The notes: a model not told the origin generated them from the letters alone. 41,950 nt of DNA from Acidaminobacter sp. (GCF_030247605.1 NZ_JAOTSB010000023.1:1-41950), one strand, 5' to 3'. Shown: positions 24,190-32,751, counted from the stretch's first letter. Made by a program: numbers and translations.

Positions 24190-24618
24190 ATGAGAAAGCT
24201 GCTTCTTCCAATTGATTCATCTAGTGTTCCTGACAGACTCAAAGAGTATCTCAAAGATTTTGTGACTTGTCTCGACTATGAAGTCACACTTCTCAATGTC
24301 ATTCCACTCGACAGAAACCTTGTTCACGGCGACCTGATTGGTGTCTATGACTTAAACCGCGAAAAGTTTGAGGAGACCTCACAAGAGATGCTGAATCTGG
24401 CTGAGGCTTCACTTCGCGAAGCTGGGATTGTCAACATCAAAAAAATGCATGTCACAGGGGATCCAGCTCAAATGATTGTTCGTCTAGCTGAGACTGAGGG
24501 TTTCCACATGGTTATGATGTGCACCCATGGTATGGGCGCTGCCAAACGTCTCCTGATCGGTTCTGTTACGAACAAGGTCGTTCACCATTCAGAAATTCCT
24601 GTCGTCGTCATTCGCTGA
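24190..24618 (+). CDS. Universal stress protein (UspA family), copy 2
   Basis: A 142-residue UspA-fold protein beginning MRKLLLPIDSSSVPDRLKEY, with ATP-loop-like MCTHGMGAAKRLLIGSVTNKVVHHSEIPVVVI (HG-x-G and GS-x-T-N-K-V-V). This matches the nucleotide-binding motif better than copy 1, and both share the segment RL-x-IGSVTNKVVH. AAGGAGG precedes ATG 24190. Copies 1 and 2 clearly arose by duplication but have diverged considerably. A terminator follows. Confidence 0.9.
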   Translation: MRKLLLPIDSSSVPDRLKEYLKDFVTCLDYEVTLLNVIPLDRNLVHGDLIGVYDLNREKFEETSQEMLNLAEASLREAGIVNIKKMHVTGDPAQMIVRLAETEGFHMVMMCTHGMGAAKRLLIGSVTNKVVHHSEIPVVVIR

Positions 24619-24650
24619 CAGGAGTATTACAGACAACCCAAAAACTGAGA

Positions 24651-24695
24651 AGATCCGCCGACCAAGCCGTATGGCTTGATCCGCGGATCTTTTTT
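24651..24695 (+). terminator. Terminator of the second usp gene
   Basis: GATCCGC pairs with GCGGATC around an inner AAGCCgtatGGCTT hairpin, followed by six T residues. Confidence 0.88.
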
Positions 24696-24733
24696 CGTAA
24701 CATTATCCAGGCTTATTCCTATAGTCAGGGTCG

Positions 24734-25054
24734 CTACTCTACGACAACCGCCGTACCGGATGCCGTCACCATAAGCATATTCCCTGCCTGTCCGAGTACC
24801 TCATAATCGATGTCTACACCAACAATTGCGTTGGCGCCAAGTGCGCCGGCCCTGCGTTCCAATTCCTGCATGGCCTGATTTCTCGCGTCGATAAGCTCGC
24901 CTTCATAGGATCCGGACCGTCCGCCAAAGAAATTGGTCAGCCCTGCTGCAAAATCCTTGATAAAGTCCACTCCGGAGATGACCTCTCCAAAGACAACACC
25001 TTTGTATGCTGTAATTTTCTTACCTTCTACACTTGGGGTCGTGGTCACAATCAC
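24734..25054 (-). CDS. YbjQ/UPF0145-family protein
   Basis: A 106-residue protein matching the YbjQ-like family (formerly DUF74), which forms pentamers and has been suggested to bind heavy metals. Family features are the N-terminal [14 protein letters not shown] strand, [16 protein letters not shown], and the C-terminal [16 protein letters not shown] and [10 protein letters not shown] segments. GTG 25054 has AAGGAGG ten bases upstream; a GTG two codons later is possible. It starts 25 bases after the glmS stop with no terminator between them, so it is probably co-transcribed with glmS. The role is unknown. Confidence 0.85.
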   Translation of the reverse strand: MIVTTTPSVEGKKITAYKGVVFGEVISGVDFIKDFAAGLTNFFGGRSGSYEGELIDARNQAMQELERRAGALGANAIVGVDIDYEVLGQAGNMLMVTASGTAVVVE

Positions 25055-25079
25055 TGACGTTCAGCCTCCTTATTATTCT

Positions 25080-26909
25080 TTACTCAACGGTTACGCTCTT
25101 GGCGAGATTGCGCGGCTTGTCAACATCATTGCCTCTCGCTGCTGAAACATAATAAGCCAAAAGTTGAAGCGGAATAATGGACAAAAGCGGTGCAAGCTCA
25201 TCCATGGTGTGTGGAATATAGAACACTTCGCTGGCGTACTTCTCAATCTCAGTGCGGCCTTCCTGAGCAATCGCCACAACATGAGCACCACGGGCTTTGA
25301 CTTCGAGCATATTGGAGCACATTTTCTCAAAGAGGCGCTCTTGTGTCGCAAGCGCCATAACCAGCGTCCCCTCTTCAATGAGTGCGATCGTGCCATGCTT
25401 CAGCTCGCCTGCTGCTATAGCGACGGAATTGATATAAGAAATTTCCTTATATTTGAGGGAGCCTTCGAAAGAAGTTTCAACATCCACGCCGCGTCCCATG
25501 AAGAACACAGAAGTATTGTCCTTTTGGAGGTCTGCCATAGCCTTGCAGACGTCGGCGTTTTTAAGTACGGCTTCGACTTTCTTGTCCATGACCTTCATCT
25601 CATCCAGAATTTCGTGATATTTCTCCTCAGTCATTTTCCCGGTTAATCTGGCCATATACAATGCGATCAGGTAGAACGCGATCAATTGGGTCGTATACGC
25701 TTTCGTTGACGCGACCCCAATCTCAGGTCCTGCCCAGGTATACAGTACATCATGGCTCTCACGCGTCACAGAGCTGCCCACCACGTTGACAATGCTCAGA
25801 ATCCTGGCGCCTTTTCTCTTGGCTTCCCTGAGCGCCGCCAGCGTATCCAGGGTCTCCCCTGACTGTGATACTGCAATGAACAGTGTTCTATCATCAATAA
25901 AAGGCTCTCTGTATCTGAATTCGGACGCGACTTCCACACTCACCGGAATGCCCGCAAAGCGCTCAATGGCGAATCTTCCAACCAAACCCGCGTGATAAGC
26001 GGTGCCGCACGCAACAATATAGACGCGGTCAAAAGCTTCAATTTGCTCTTTTGACAACTTAATCCCGTCGAGCACGATGCCGTCTTCCTTGTCCAGCCTT
26101 GGAAACAGGGTGTCGCGAATAGCCTTTGGCTGCTCGAAGATCTCCTTAAGCGTAAAGTGCTCAAAGCCTTCTTTTTCAGCAGAGTCAATGTCCCAGGTGA
26201 CCTGATAGATGTCGCGCTTAACCTCGTCGCCTTTTTCGTCCCAAATAGTCACCTTGTCTTTTGTTAATAATACTGTCTCACCATTCTCGATCAGGTAGAT
26301 GTTGCGGGTGTACTTCAGAAGCGCCGGAATATCCGAAGCAATGAAATTCGCATCCGTTCCAAGCCCAACTATTAAAGGGCTGTCTTTTCTCACAGCGACA
26401 ATTTTGTCCGGCTCAAACTGGCAGATGACACCCAGTGCATAGGCGCCTTCCATAACTTCCACCGCATTGTTGACAGCCTTCAGAATATCTCCGTCATAGT
26501 AAAAATCGATCAGGTGCGCTATAACTTCTGTATCCGTTTCGGACTTAAATTCATAACCTTTTTCCTGTATGAGCCATTCTTTAATCTTCATATAGTTTTC
26601 AAGAATCCCATTGTGAATGACAGAAATGGTTCCGCTTTGGTTCAAGTGCGGATGGGCGTTTGGAACTGTTGGCGCCCCATGGGTAGCCCAACGGGTATGG
26701 CCAATGCCCACATGCGCTGAAATGGGATCTTCATTCATCATGTTTTTCAGCCCCTCGAGGCGGCCTTTGATCTTCCTGACTTTGAGTCCCTCACTGTCAA
26801 TGACTGACAGCCCGGCGGAGTCATAACCTCGATATTCCAGTCGCTCCAGGCCGTCCAGCAAAAAAGGGACTGCCTCCTGACTTCCAATATAACCTACGAT
26901 CCCACACAT
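25080..26909 (-). CDS. glmS: Glutamine-fructose-6-phosphate aminotransferase (isomerising) GlmS
   Basis: GlmS makes glucosamine-6-phosphate from fructose-6-phosphate and glutamine, the first step to UDP-GlcNAc for peptidoglycan. The 609-residue protein has the usual length: an N-terminal class II glutamine amidotransferase domain with Cys2 in MCGIVGYIG, and two SIS domains (about 285-600) with GTAYHAG, SQSGETLDTL and the C-terminal NLAKSVTVE. ATG 26909 is chosen because glutaminase activity requires Cys directly after Met; the frame continues upstream to 26963 but that stretch is not conserved. A glmS ribozyme lies upstream, so glucosamine-6-phosphate should trigger self-cleavage and repression. 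Confidence 0.97.
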   Translation of the reverse strand: MCGIVGYIGSQEAVPFLLDGLERLEYRGYDSAGLSVIDSEGLKVRKIKGRLEGLKNMMNEDPISAHVGIGHTRWATHGAPTVPNAHPHLNQSGTISVIHNGILENYMKIKEWLIQEKGYEFKSETDTEVIAHLIDFYYDGDILKAVNNAVEVMEGAYALGVICQFEPDKIVAVRKDSPLIVGLGTDANFIASDIPALLKYTRNIYLIENGETVLLTKDKVTIWDEKGDEVKRDIYQVTWDIDSAEKEGFEHFTLKEIFEQPKAIRDTLFPRLDKEDGIVLDGIKLSKEQIEAFDRVYIVACGTAYHAGLVGRFAIERFAGIPVSVEVASEFRYREPFIDDRTLFIAVSQSGETLDTLAALREAKRKGARILSIVNVVGSSVTRESHDVLYTWAGPEIGVASTKAYTTQLIAFYLIALYMARLTGKMTEEKYHEILDEMKVMDKKVEAVLKNADVCKAMADLQKDNTSVFFMGRGVDVETSFEGSLKYKEISYINSVAIAAGELKHGTIALIEEGTLVMALATQERLFEKMCSNMLEVKARGAHVVAIAQEGRTEIEKYASEVFYIPHTMDELAPLLSIIPLQLLAYYVSAARGNDVDKPRNLAKSVTVE

Positions 26910-26946
26910 AATTTCATTCTCCTTTTTTATGTTTTTGGCATCGCGC

Positions 26947-26976
26947 AAAAAGAAACAGGACACTGCGACAGAGTCC
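26947..26976 (-). terminator. Terminator-like hairpin between ribozyme and glmS
   Basis: On the minus strand GGAC-T-CTG tcg CAG-T-GTCC is followed by TGTTTCTTTTT. The stem has one mismatch and the U tract is interrupted, so this may be a weak or conditional terminator. Confidence 0.4.
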
Positions 26977-26996
26977 CAATAGGCTTCATTACATAC

Positions 26997-27150
26997 CGTC
27001 CCATTCCATTTGTCCTCAGGATCACTCCTAAGCTTTGGGAATGTTTTCGGTCACGGCTGACCGCGGGGCATCCGCCGAAATTTCGATAAACCCCGTCCTC
27101 GTCAACTGCCAGTCGAATAAGCTATGGCAGTTCTGGCGCTTTGCTTTTAC
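26997..27150 (-). ncRNA. glmS ribozyme (glucosamine-6-phosphate-responsive)
   Basis: On the minus strand AGCGCCAGAACTGCC begins the conserved core; the cleavage site is predicted between A27140 and G27139. It is followed by GGCAGTTGACGAGG, GGGTTTATCGAAATTTCGGC, and GGATGCCCCGCGGTC, all matching the catalytic core (P1-P2.2 and P3). A P4 stem CATTCC/GGAATG with inner CTTAGGA/TCCTGAG follows. It lies about 90 bases before the glmS start. Glucosamine-6-phosphate acts as cofactor for cleavage, after which the mRNA is degraded. Confidence 0.95.
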
Positions 27151-27224
27151 GTCGCAGTTCCATCCAATTGACGGCTTTCCAACCCTCCTTTTGGCCGCTT
27201 CTTTTTGTGTCAATAACCTTTTAC

Positions 27225-27230
27225 ATTATA
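27225..27230 (-). promoter_or_regulatory. Possible -10 box for the glmS ribozyme transcript
   Basis: TATAAT on the minus strand (27230-27225) is about 85 bases upstream of the cleavage site. A -35 match at 17 bases is weak, with TTGTTA further upstream at a long spacing. Confidence 0.4.
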
Positions 27231-27320
27231 TCATTGTTCTACAGCGGATGTGTAACAAATTAGGAAATAAGTAAATCGTCGCAGTGGTTCCTGAGTTATT
27301 AGCCGCCTATTTCCAAATTC

Positions 27321-27361
27321 CACGTAAAGGAAAAGCAGCGCTAGATTTGTAGCGCTGCTTT
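27321..27361 (-). terminator. Terminator of the GDT1-glmM operon
   Basis: AAAGCAGCGCTA pairs perfectly with TAGCGCTGCTTT over a six-base loop, followed by TCCTTT on the minus strand. It lies 66 bases after the glmM stop. Confidence 0.8.
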
Positions 27362-27427
27362 CTATGAGCTTTTTTATGCCGATGGTCGCGATTCAGCTAA
27401 AGCCAAGCACCTAATACCATTCAAATA

Positions 27428-28786
27428 CTAAGCTTTCCCCAGCCTGGATTCTATAAGACTGACCAGCTCAGCTGCATACTTTTCGAGCAGCGCCTGATCG
27501 TCGCCCTCAATCATGACGCGCACCAGCGGCTCAGTTCCTGAAGGCCTGATCAGCACACGACCCCGACCGTGAAACGCAGCCTCTACCTCTTTAATTCTCG
27601 CTGCAATTACAGCATCTTCCATGTAAGTATGCTTAAACTCGTTTTTGATCTTAGCGTTTTTTAGCACCTGAGGGTAGACTTGCATAACCCCCGCCAGCTC
27701 AGACATTTTCTGTCCGCTTTTCTTGAGCGCTGCCAATAGCTTGACAGCCGTCATCAGCCCGTCACCAGTCGTGTTATGATTCAGGAAGATGATGTGTCCC
27801 GACTGCTCGCCGCCGAGCACGTATCCGTTTTCCCGCATGGCTTCCAGCACATAGCGGTCTCCCACCTTGGCGCGCAGGGCTTTCATGCCGCGTTTCTCAA
27901 GTGCCTCTTCAAAACCAATGTTGCTCATGACCGTACTGACCACCGTCTGGTCTTTCAGCATATTGGCCTTTTGCAACTCAATTGCGCATATAGCCATGAT
28001 TTTGTCGCCGTCCACCAAAATACCGTTTTCGTCAACAGCAAGGCAGCGGTCCGCGTCCCCATCAAATGAGAGGCCAGCATCATAGCCGCCGTTTATGACG
28101 ATTTCACCAATGACCTCCGTATGCGTTGATCCGCAGTTCTTATTGATATTGATGCCGTCCGGTATATGATGAAATGCATCCACCTTCGCGCCTAAAGCCC
28201 TCAAAGTCGTCACTGCAACTTCAGACGAAGCCCCATTGGCACAGTCAATCGCAATGTGAAGACCTTCAAGATCGGTGTCAATCGTCGAGGCGACGAATTC
28301 GGAATAGAGATCATTAGCCTTGTACACTTCCGTCTTTCTTCCAATTTTCAGTCCACTCGGCTCAATTTCAATATCCTTGCCGTTCAGAATATAATTCTCA
28401 ATTTCCTCTTCAATGTCGTCGGAGAGCTTGAATCCTTCCGAGTTAAAAAACTTGATGCCGTTGTATTCCGCCGGATTATGCGATGCGGAGATCATAACAC
28501 CTGAATCCAGCTTCAAATGTCTGACCAGGTACGCAATCGCTGGCGTTGGAACTACGCCTACCTTGATGACATCGCAACCCGCGGATAAAATTCCCGCTAT
28601 CAGAGCGGATTCAAGCATATCTCCAGACACTCTGGGATCTTTGCCTATGATGAGTCTCGACTTCGCATGATGATTCTGCTTTGTGAGGACATAGGCTCCA
28701 ACTCTTCCAAGCTTATAGGCAAGCTCATTGGTCAACTCCACATTTGCGATCCCTCTAACACCGTCTGTACCAAATAGTTTTCCCAT
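27428..28786 (-). CDS. glmM: Phosphoglucosamine mutase GlmM
   Basis: GlmM interconverts glucosamine-6-phosphate and glucosamine-1-phosphate, the step after GlmS. The 452-residue protein has the alpha-phosphohexomutase layout: GTDGVRG (6-12), catalytic phosphoserine loop MISASHNPAEYNG with Ser102, metal-binding DGDADR near 243, and the sugar-phosphate-binding RPSGTEPLVRVM near the C-terminus. ATG 28786 has AAGGAG upstream. It starts 11 bases after the GDT1-family gene stop, so both are one operon. It is separated from cdaAR, its usual neighbour in Firmicutes, by about 10 kb. GlmM is known to interact with CdaA in that group. Confidence 0.96.
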   Translation of the reverse strand: MGKLFGTDGVRGIANVELTNELAYKLGRVGAYVLTKQNHHAKSRLIIGKDPRVSGDMLESALIAGILSAGCDVIKVGVVPTPAIAYLVRHLKLDSGVMISASHNPAEYNGIKFFNSEGFKLSDDIEEEIENYILNGKDIEIEPSGLKIGRKTEVYKANDLYSEFVASTIDTDLEGLHIAIDCANGASSEVAVTTLRALGAKVDAFHHIPDGININKNCGSTHTEVIGEIVINGGYDAGLSFDGDADRCLAVDENGILVDGDKIMAICAIELQKANMLKDQTVVSTVMSNIGFEEALEKRGMKALRAKVGDRYVLEAMRENGYVLGGEQSGHIIFLNHNTTGDGLMTAVKLLAALKKSGQKMSELAGVMQVYPQVLKNAKIKNEFKHTYMEDAVIAARIKEVEAAFHGRGRVLIRPSGTEPLVRVMIEGDDQALLEKYAAELVSLIESRLGKA

Positions 28787-28796
28787 AAAACGCTCC

Positions 28797-29927
28797 TTAC
28801 ATTTTTTTTAGTCCAAAGCTGCTGTCCCTGGCTTCAATAGCCTTCTTATAATCCTGATACTGATCAAACTCTCCTAGCGGTACCCCAAAGACAATTCGCT
28901 CAAGGCTTCCACGGACACTGGAGAAGATGTCTTTGGTGCTGCTCCCAAAATCATCCGGATGATCGGCATAAAACCGGTTGAGCATATTGAGGATGCCTCG
29001 CGCTTTTTGTCGGTCATAGGAGCGGTCCAGGAGTTTTTCTATATCTCTTAGACTCGTTTTATTGATTTCAACGTGCTGTTCTGCCTGTTCCAGAATCATC
29101 TTCATATAGCCCACCAGACACGCGTCACCTACGCAAGTACTGCAAGCGGCTTCACCCTTGCATAGCAGCTCGACTTCGCTTCTGAGCGTTCCGGCAAAGA
29201 TTTTGAGCGCCTCAGCCCTTCTTTGAAACTGTGTTTTCTCTATTGTGGCGAGTTTGCGTTGGAACATAGTTATTCTAAAGTAAGATAAAATGGCTATGCC
29301 AAGAATCAACGGCATCCAAAAACTCCACGTCCATGTTGATGTCAGCGGACTTACGAAGAGCTTCTGCAGGCCAAAGAACATGAACACTGCAAAAGCGCCC
29401 ATTTTAAGATAAAGCTCTTTGATTTTGTCCCCGAGTTTAATCCCGACGAGAATCCCAATCAGACTTGTCAATACCATGCCTGTCACGGTCCCTGCCAAGA
29501 TCACCAAAGGCCACTGAGCCCCTGCCGATAGTGTCAGCGCCGTCAATTGCGTCTTATCTCCAAGCTCACCTAAAAAAAACGCCAGGGAAACTGTCAAGAT
29601 CGGGCCATAAGCAGCCTTGACCTCCTCTTCCTCGGACTCTTCCGCTTGAAGGGACCAAAAAGCAAAAAAAACAAAGAGTAACCCCGCAATTAGCTGCAGC
29701 CAATCCATGGGCAAATAGCGGCTGAGCAAAGTGCCAAAAGCTATTGCAAGGCCATGATTCAGCGCTGCTCCTAATGCCACCCCCATCAGGATCTGGCGAA
29801 TTTTAAACTTTGTCGCAAACGCCATGGACAAAATCTGAGTTTTGTCGCCCATTTCAGCTATGAAAATCAGCGCCGCTGCCTGAAAATACTCAGCAAACAA
29901 AAAAATTCCCCCAACGTTCATATTCAT
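28797..29927 (-). CDS. GDT1/UPF0016-family cation exporter with a cysteine-containing C-terminal extension
   Basis: A 376-residue protein whose first about 220 residues are the UPF0016 (TMEM165/GDT1/MneA) transporter. They have about seven helices and the two hallmark motifs EMGDKT (25-30) and ELGDKT (121-126), which form the cation path. Family members export Mn2+ or exchange Ca2+/Mn2+ for H+. Beyond the last helix lies an unusual 150-residue cytoplasmic extension with coiled-coil character and four Cys (256, 262, 265, 270) in CKGEAACSTCVGDAC, suggesting a metal or Fe-S site. ATG 29927 is chosen, although no clear ribosome binding site precedes it; a TTG about ten codons later has GGGGGA upstream and is an alternative. 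glmM follows after 11 bases. Confidence 0.88.
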   Translation of the reverse strand: MNMNVGGIFLFAEYFQAAALIFIAEMGDKTQILSMAFATKFKIRQILMGVALGAALNHGLAIAFGTLLSRYLPMDWLQLIAGLLFVFFAFWSLQAEESEEEEVKAAYGPILTVSLAFFLGELGDKTQLTALTLSAGAQWPLVILAGTVTGMVLTSLIGILVGIKLGDKIKELYLKMGAFAVFMFFGLQKLFVSPLTSTWTWSFWMPLILGIAILSYFRITMFQRKLATIEKTQFQRRAEALKIFAGTLRSEVELLCKGEAACSTCVGDACLVGYMKMILEQAEQHVEINKTSLRDIEKLLDRSYDRQKARGILNMLNRFYADHPDDFGSSTKDIFSSVRGSLERIVFGVPLGEFDQYQDYKKAIEARDSSFGLKKM

Positions 29928-30042
29928 CAAATCCGATTATACCACAATTACTGGTAAGGAAGAAGGGGGGCATTGGGCGGAGCCCCAGTGTCCTTTCTCT
30001 GTCCTATGGCGCAGCCATACATCGAATATCAAGTACCTTCTC

Positions 30043-30073
30043 CAATATAAACAGCCCGGGAATCCCCGGGCTG
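30043..30073 (-). terminator. Terminator-like hairpin after the VOR operon
   Basis: CAGCCCGGG pairs perfectly with CCCGGGCTG over a GATT loop; the following tract TTTATATT is only partly U-rich. Confidence 0.65.
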
Positions 30074-30088
30074 CGCACATCACAACTA

Positions 30089-30643
30089 TTATGCTCTTAG
30101 TGCCTTGACAAATGCCGCACCGCGCTCGAGTGCCTCTTTATTGAGCGGTACCAAATGGGCTTTGCTTTCCCCGAAAACCTTTTTAAAGGCCTCAAGAATG
30201 CTGCCTGTATCAACGGGCTTCGCCAATTCAAGATAAGCGCCCAGCATCACCATGTTGGCAATTCGAGGATTTCCCAGCTCGTTGGCAATTTCGTTGGCTG
30301 GTATATAGTAGGCGCTAACGTCTTCACGCTTGACTTTCTTGGTGATCAGAGAACTATTTACCAGGATCATGCCGCCTGCTTCAACATGGCTCTCAAATTT
30401 GTCGAGGGAAGGTAAATTCATGACTATTGCGGCGGTGGCGTCATTGGTTATAACCGGTGAACCAATCATTTGCTCGGAAACAATCACATTGCAGTTCGCA
30501 GTTCCACCCCGCATTTCCGGACCGTAAGAAGGAAGCCAGGAGACCTCCTTATTTTCCAGCATGCCCGCATAAGTCATAAGCTGGCCCATGGACATGACGC
30601 CCTGTCCTCCGAAACCTGCGCAGATTACTTTCTCATTAATCAT
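30089..30643 (-). CDS. 2-oxoacid:ferredoxin oxidoreductase, gamma subunit
   Basis: A 184-residue subunit of the pyruvate/ketoisovalerate ferredoxin oxidoreductase family, with the opening VICAGFGGQGVMSMGQLMTYAG, then PSYGPEMRGGTANCNVIVSE, and DATAAIVMNLPSLDKFE, all standard for the gamma domain. It completes the heterotetramer with the alpha, beta and ferredoxin subunits encoded immediately upstream. ATG 30643 is chosen because GAGGAGG lies nine bases upstream and the beta stop is one base earlier; the frame's upstream extension overlaps the beta gene. It is last in the sigma-54 operon and is followed by a terminator-like hairpin. Confidence 0.92.
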   Translation of the reverse strand: MINEKVICAGFGGQGVMSMGQLMTYAGMLENKEVSWLPSYGPEMRGGTANCNVIVSEQMIGSPVITNDATAAIVMNLPSLDKFESHVEAGGMILVNSSLITKKVKREDVSAYYIPANEIANELGNPRIANMVMLGAYLELAKPVDTGSILEAFKKVFGESKAHLVPLNKEALERGAAFVKALRA

Positions 30644-30644
30644 C

Positions 30645-31391
30645 CTACTTTGCCTCCTCTGGTTTTCTGAAGTTGCCAAGCGGATAGTACGGAATCATGT
30701 TCGCCTGGAGCCATGCAAGGGAATCCACTGGTGTCATTCCCCAGTTCGTAGGGCAAGTTGACAGGACCTCAACAATCGAGAACCCCTTACCTTCAATTTG
30801 ACACTTGAAGGCCTCGAGGATCGCTTTTTTAGCCTTTCTGACATTGGCAGGCGTATCCACAGAAACGCGCTCGACGAACGCAGCCCCCGGAATTGTCGCC
30901 ATCATTTCAGCAACCTTGAGCGGAAATCCGCAGGTTTCAGCATCTCTGCCGTAAGGTGACGTGGTGGATTTTTGCCCGACCAGCGTTGTCGGTGCCATTT
31001 GTCCGCCTGTCATGCCATAAATAGCGTTGTTGACAAAGATCGTGGTGATCTTTTCCCCGCGGTGCGCCGCGTGAATGATCTCCGCTGTGCCGATGGAAGC
31101 CAAATCCCCATCCCCTTGGTAAGTCCATACGACATTTTTAGGGTGAACGCGTTTTACCCCGGTCGCGACCGCAGGCGCCCTGCCGTGGGAAGCCTGGTGC
31201 ATATCGCAGTTGAAATAATCATAGGCAAGCGCAGAACAGCCGACCGGGCAAACCCCAATCGAGTCATCGAGAACGCCAAGCTCTTCAAGGGCTTCAGCGA
31301 CAAGTCTGTGAATTATCCCATGGGTACATCCCGGACAGTAATGAGTCTGAACGTCTGTTAAACCACGCGTCTTCTGAAATACAACCGCCAT
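30645..31391 (-). CDS. 2-oxoacid:ferredoxin oxidoreductase, beta (TPP-binding) subunit
   Basis: A 248-residue thiamine-pyrophosphate subunit. HYCPGCTHG and GVCPVGCSA provide four Cys, but this four-subunit class usually takes its clusters in the delta subunit, so only some may bind Fe-S. The TPP motif GDGDLASIG with downstream FVNNAIYGMTGGQMAPTT is canonical. It decarboxylates the 2-oxo acid and passes electrons to ferredoxin. It begins at ATG 31391, sharing one base with the alpha stop (TAATG), so they are translationally coupled. TPP chemistry and context favour branched-chain 2-oxo acids, but pyruvate or 2-oxoglutarate cannot be excluded. Confidence 0.93.
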   Translation of the reverse strand: MAVVFQKTRGLTDVQTHYCPGCTHGIIHRLVAEALEELGVLDDSIGVCPVGCSALAYDYFNCDMHQASHGRAPAVATGVKRVHPKNVVWTYQGDGDLASIGTAEIIHAAHRGEKITTIFVNNAIYGMTGGQMAPTTLVGQKSTTSPYGRDAETCGFPLKVAEMMATIPGAAFVERVSVDTPANVRKAKKAILEAFKCQIEGKGFSIVEVLSTCPTNWGMTPVDSLAWLQANMIPYYPLGNFRKPEEAK

Positions 31392-32455
31392 TACTTGACA
31401 CCTCCAAGCATTTCCTTGATCTTGTCTGCTATTGCATCCGGTTCAGGAATCATACCGCCAGATCTGCCATAGAATTCTACCGGAAGTCTGCAGCTGGTTG
31501 CCAGCTTCACGTCATCAATCATCTGTCCCATTGACATTTCTACAACCAGCAAACCTTTACAGGCTTCAGGCAATGTCTCAAATGCGCGATCCGGAAACGG
31601 CCACAGGGTTTGAGGCCGGATCAGGCCTACTTCAATCCCTTCTTTTTTAAGAGACTCAATAGCATTCTTGGCTATGCGGGAGGTTGTACCATAGGCGACA
31701 ATGACAACTTGTGCATTGTCCATGTTGTACAGTTCAGCACGCGCCTCGTTTTCCTTGATAGCTTTATATTTTGCCTGAAGTTTCACATTGTGGTCTTCGA
31801 GCTTGGCTGGGTCAAGGAACAGGGAGTTGATAATATTAGGTCCACGCTTCCCTTTTGTACCGTCCGTCGCCCAGGTTTTTTCAGCGAGTTCGTATTTAGA
31901 CACATACGGTTTAAATTCGACAGGCTCCATCATTTGACCAATCATACCGTCGCCCACAACCAATACCGGATTCCTGTAGTAATCCGCAGCATCGAAGGCC
32001 TCCTGAACCATATCTACCATTTCCTGAAGGTTTGCCGGAGCGTACACCAACAGCTTATAATCACCGTTGCCGCCGCCGCGTGTCGACTGGTTGTAATCCG
32101 ACTGAGCCGGCTGGATGCCGCCGAGACCAGGACCGCCGCGCATGATGTTGACTATGACGCAAGGCAGCTCCGCACCGGCGATATATGTAATCCCCTCTTG
32201 CTTCAGCGCGATGCCAGGAGATGAAGATGACGTCATAACCCTTGCGCCCGCGCCGGAAGCCCCATATACCATATTGATAGCCGCAACTTCACTTTCAGCT
32301 TGAACAAAAACTCCGCCAACCTTTGGCAGTTCTCTGGACATATATTCAGGCACTTCATTCTGCGGTGTGATCGGATAACCGAAGAAATATCTGCAGCCCG
32401 CATTTATAGCCGCCGCTCCGATTGCTTCGTTGCCCTTCATCAAAACTTTTGCCAT
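31391..32455 (-). CDS. vorB: 2-oxoacid:ferredoxin oxidoreductase, alpha subunit (VorB-like)
   Basis: A 354-residue subunit with the alpha-domain pattern: MKGNEAIGAAAINAGCRYFFGYPITPQNEVPEYM, then VQAESEVAAINMVYGASGAGARVMTSSSSPG and PCVIVNIMRGGPGLGGIQPAQSDYNQS, typical of 3-methyl-2-oxobutanoate (VOR) alpha subunits. VOR converts 2-oxoisovalerate and related 2-oxo acids plus CoA to the acyl-CoA, with ferredoxin reduction. ATG 32455 has AAGGAGG upstream. Adjacent phosphotransbutyrylase and butyrate kinases would capture isobutyryl-, isovaleryl- or 2-methylbutyryl-CoA as acyl phosphate. Substrate remains an inference. Confidence 0.93.
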   Translation of the reverse strand: MAKVLMKGNEAIGAAAINAGCRYFFGYPITPQNEVPEYMSRELPKVGGVFVQAESEVAAINMVYGASGAGARVMTSSSSPGIALKQEGITYIAGAELPCVIVNIMRGGPGLGGIQPAQSDYNQSTRGGGNGDYKLLVYAPANLQEMVDMVQEAFDAADYYRNPVLVVGDGMIGQMMEPVEFKPYVSKYELAEKTWATDGTKGKRGPNIINSLFLDPAKLEDHNVKLQAKYKAIKENEARAELYNMDNAQVVIVAYGTTSRIAKNAIESLKKEGIEVGLIRPQTLWPFPDRAFETLPEACKGLLVVEMSMGQMIDDVKLATSCRLPVEFYGRSGGMIPEPDAIADKIKEMLGGVK

Positions 32456-32476
32456 GATGGATCCCTCCTTGGTAGA

Positions 32477-32704
32477 TTAGACCATTTCCCTCTCAACAGT
32501 TATGACCAGATCCGGACAGATCGTTGCGCAATTCGCGCACCCTATACACTTATCCATTTCAGCCACAGATGCCGGATAATAGCCCTTGACGTTGATTCTG
32601 GTTCGATCAAGTGCAATGATTTTGACAGGACAGACTTCAACACACAATCCACAGCCTTTGCAGATATTTTCGTTGAACTCTACGTGTCCTTTAGCTTTTG
32701 CCAC
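32477..32704 (-). CDS. 2-oxoacid:ferredoxin oxidoreductase, delta (2x[4Fe-4S] ferredoxin) subunit
   Basis: A 75-residue ferredoxin-type subunit with two CxxCxxCxxxCP motifs: CKGCGLCVEVCP (about 15-26) and CIGCANCATICP (about 53-64), holding two [4Fe-4S] clusters that pass electrons to free ferredoxin. GTG 32704 has GGAGG seven bases upstream. It lies 21 bases before the alpha gene, as in other four-subunit oxidoreductases. Confidence 0.93.
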   Translation of the reverse strand: MAKAKGHVEFNENICKGCGLCVEVCPVKIIALDRTRINVKGYYPASVAEMDKCIGCANCATICPDLVITVEREMV

Positions 32705-32751
32705 GCTGATTCCTCCTCGTTATCCTGTTCCATTTGGCCTGCATAATTGGC

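Noticed and set aside
29941..30020. GC-rich stems GGGGC/GCCCC and TATGGC/GCCATA near the end of the VOR operon
   Set aside because: Short, not followed by a T tract and not clearly repeated; probably incidental next to the real hairpin at 30043-30073.
31610..32224. 204-codon plus-strand frame across vorB
   Set aside because: Antisense shadow of the VOR alpha gene; no start signal or recognisable domain.
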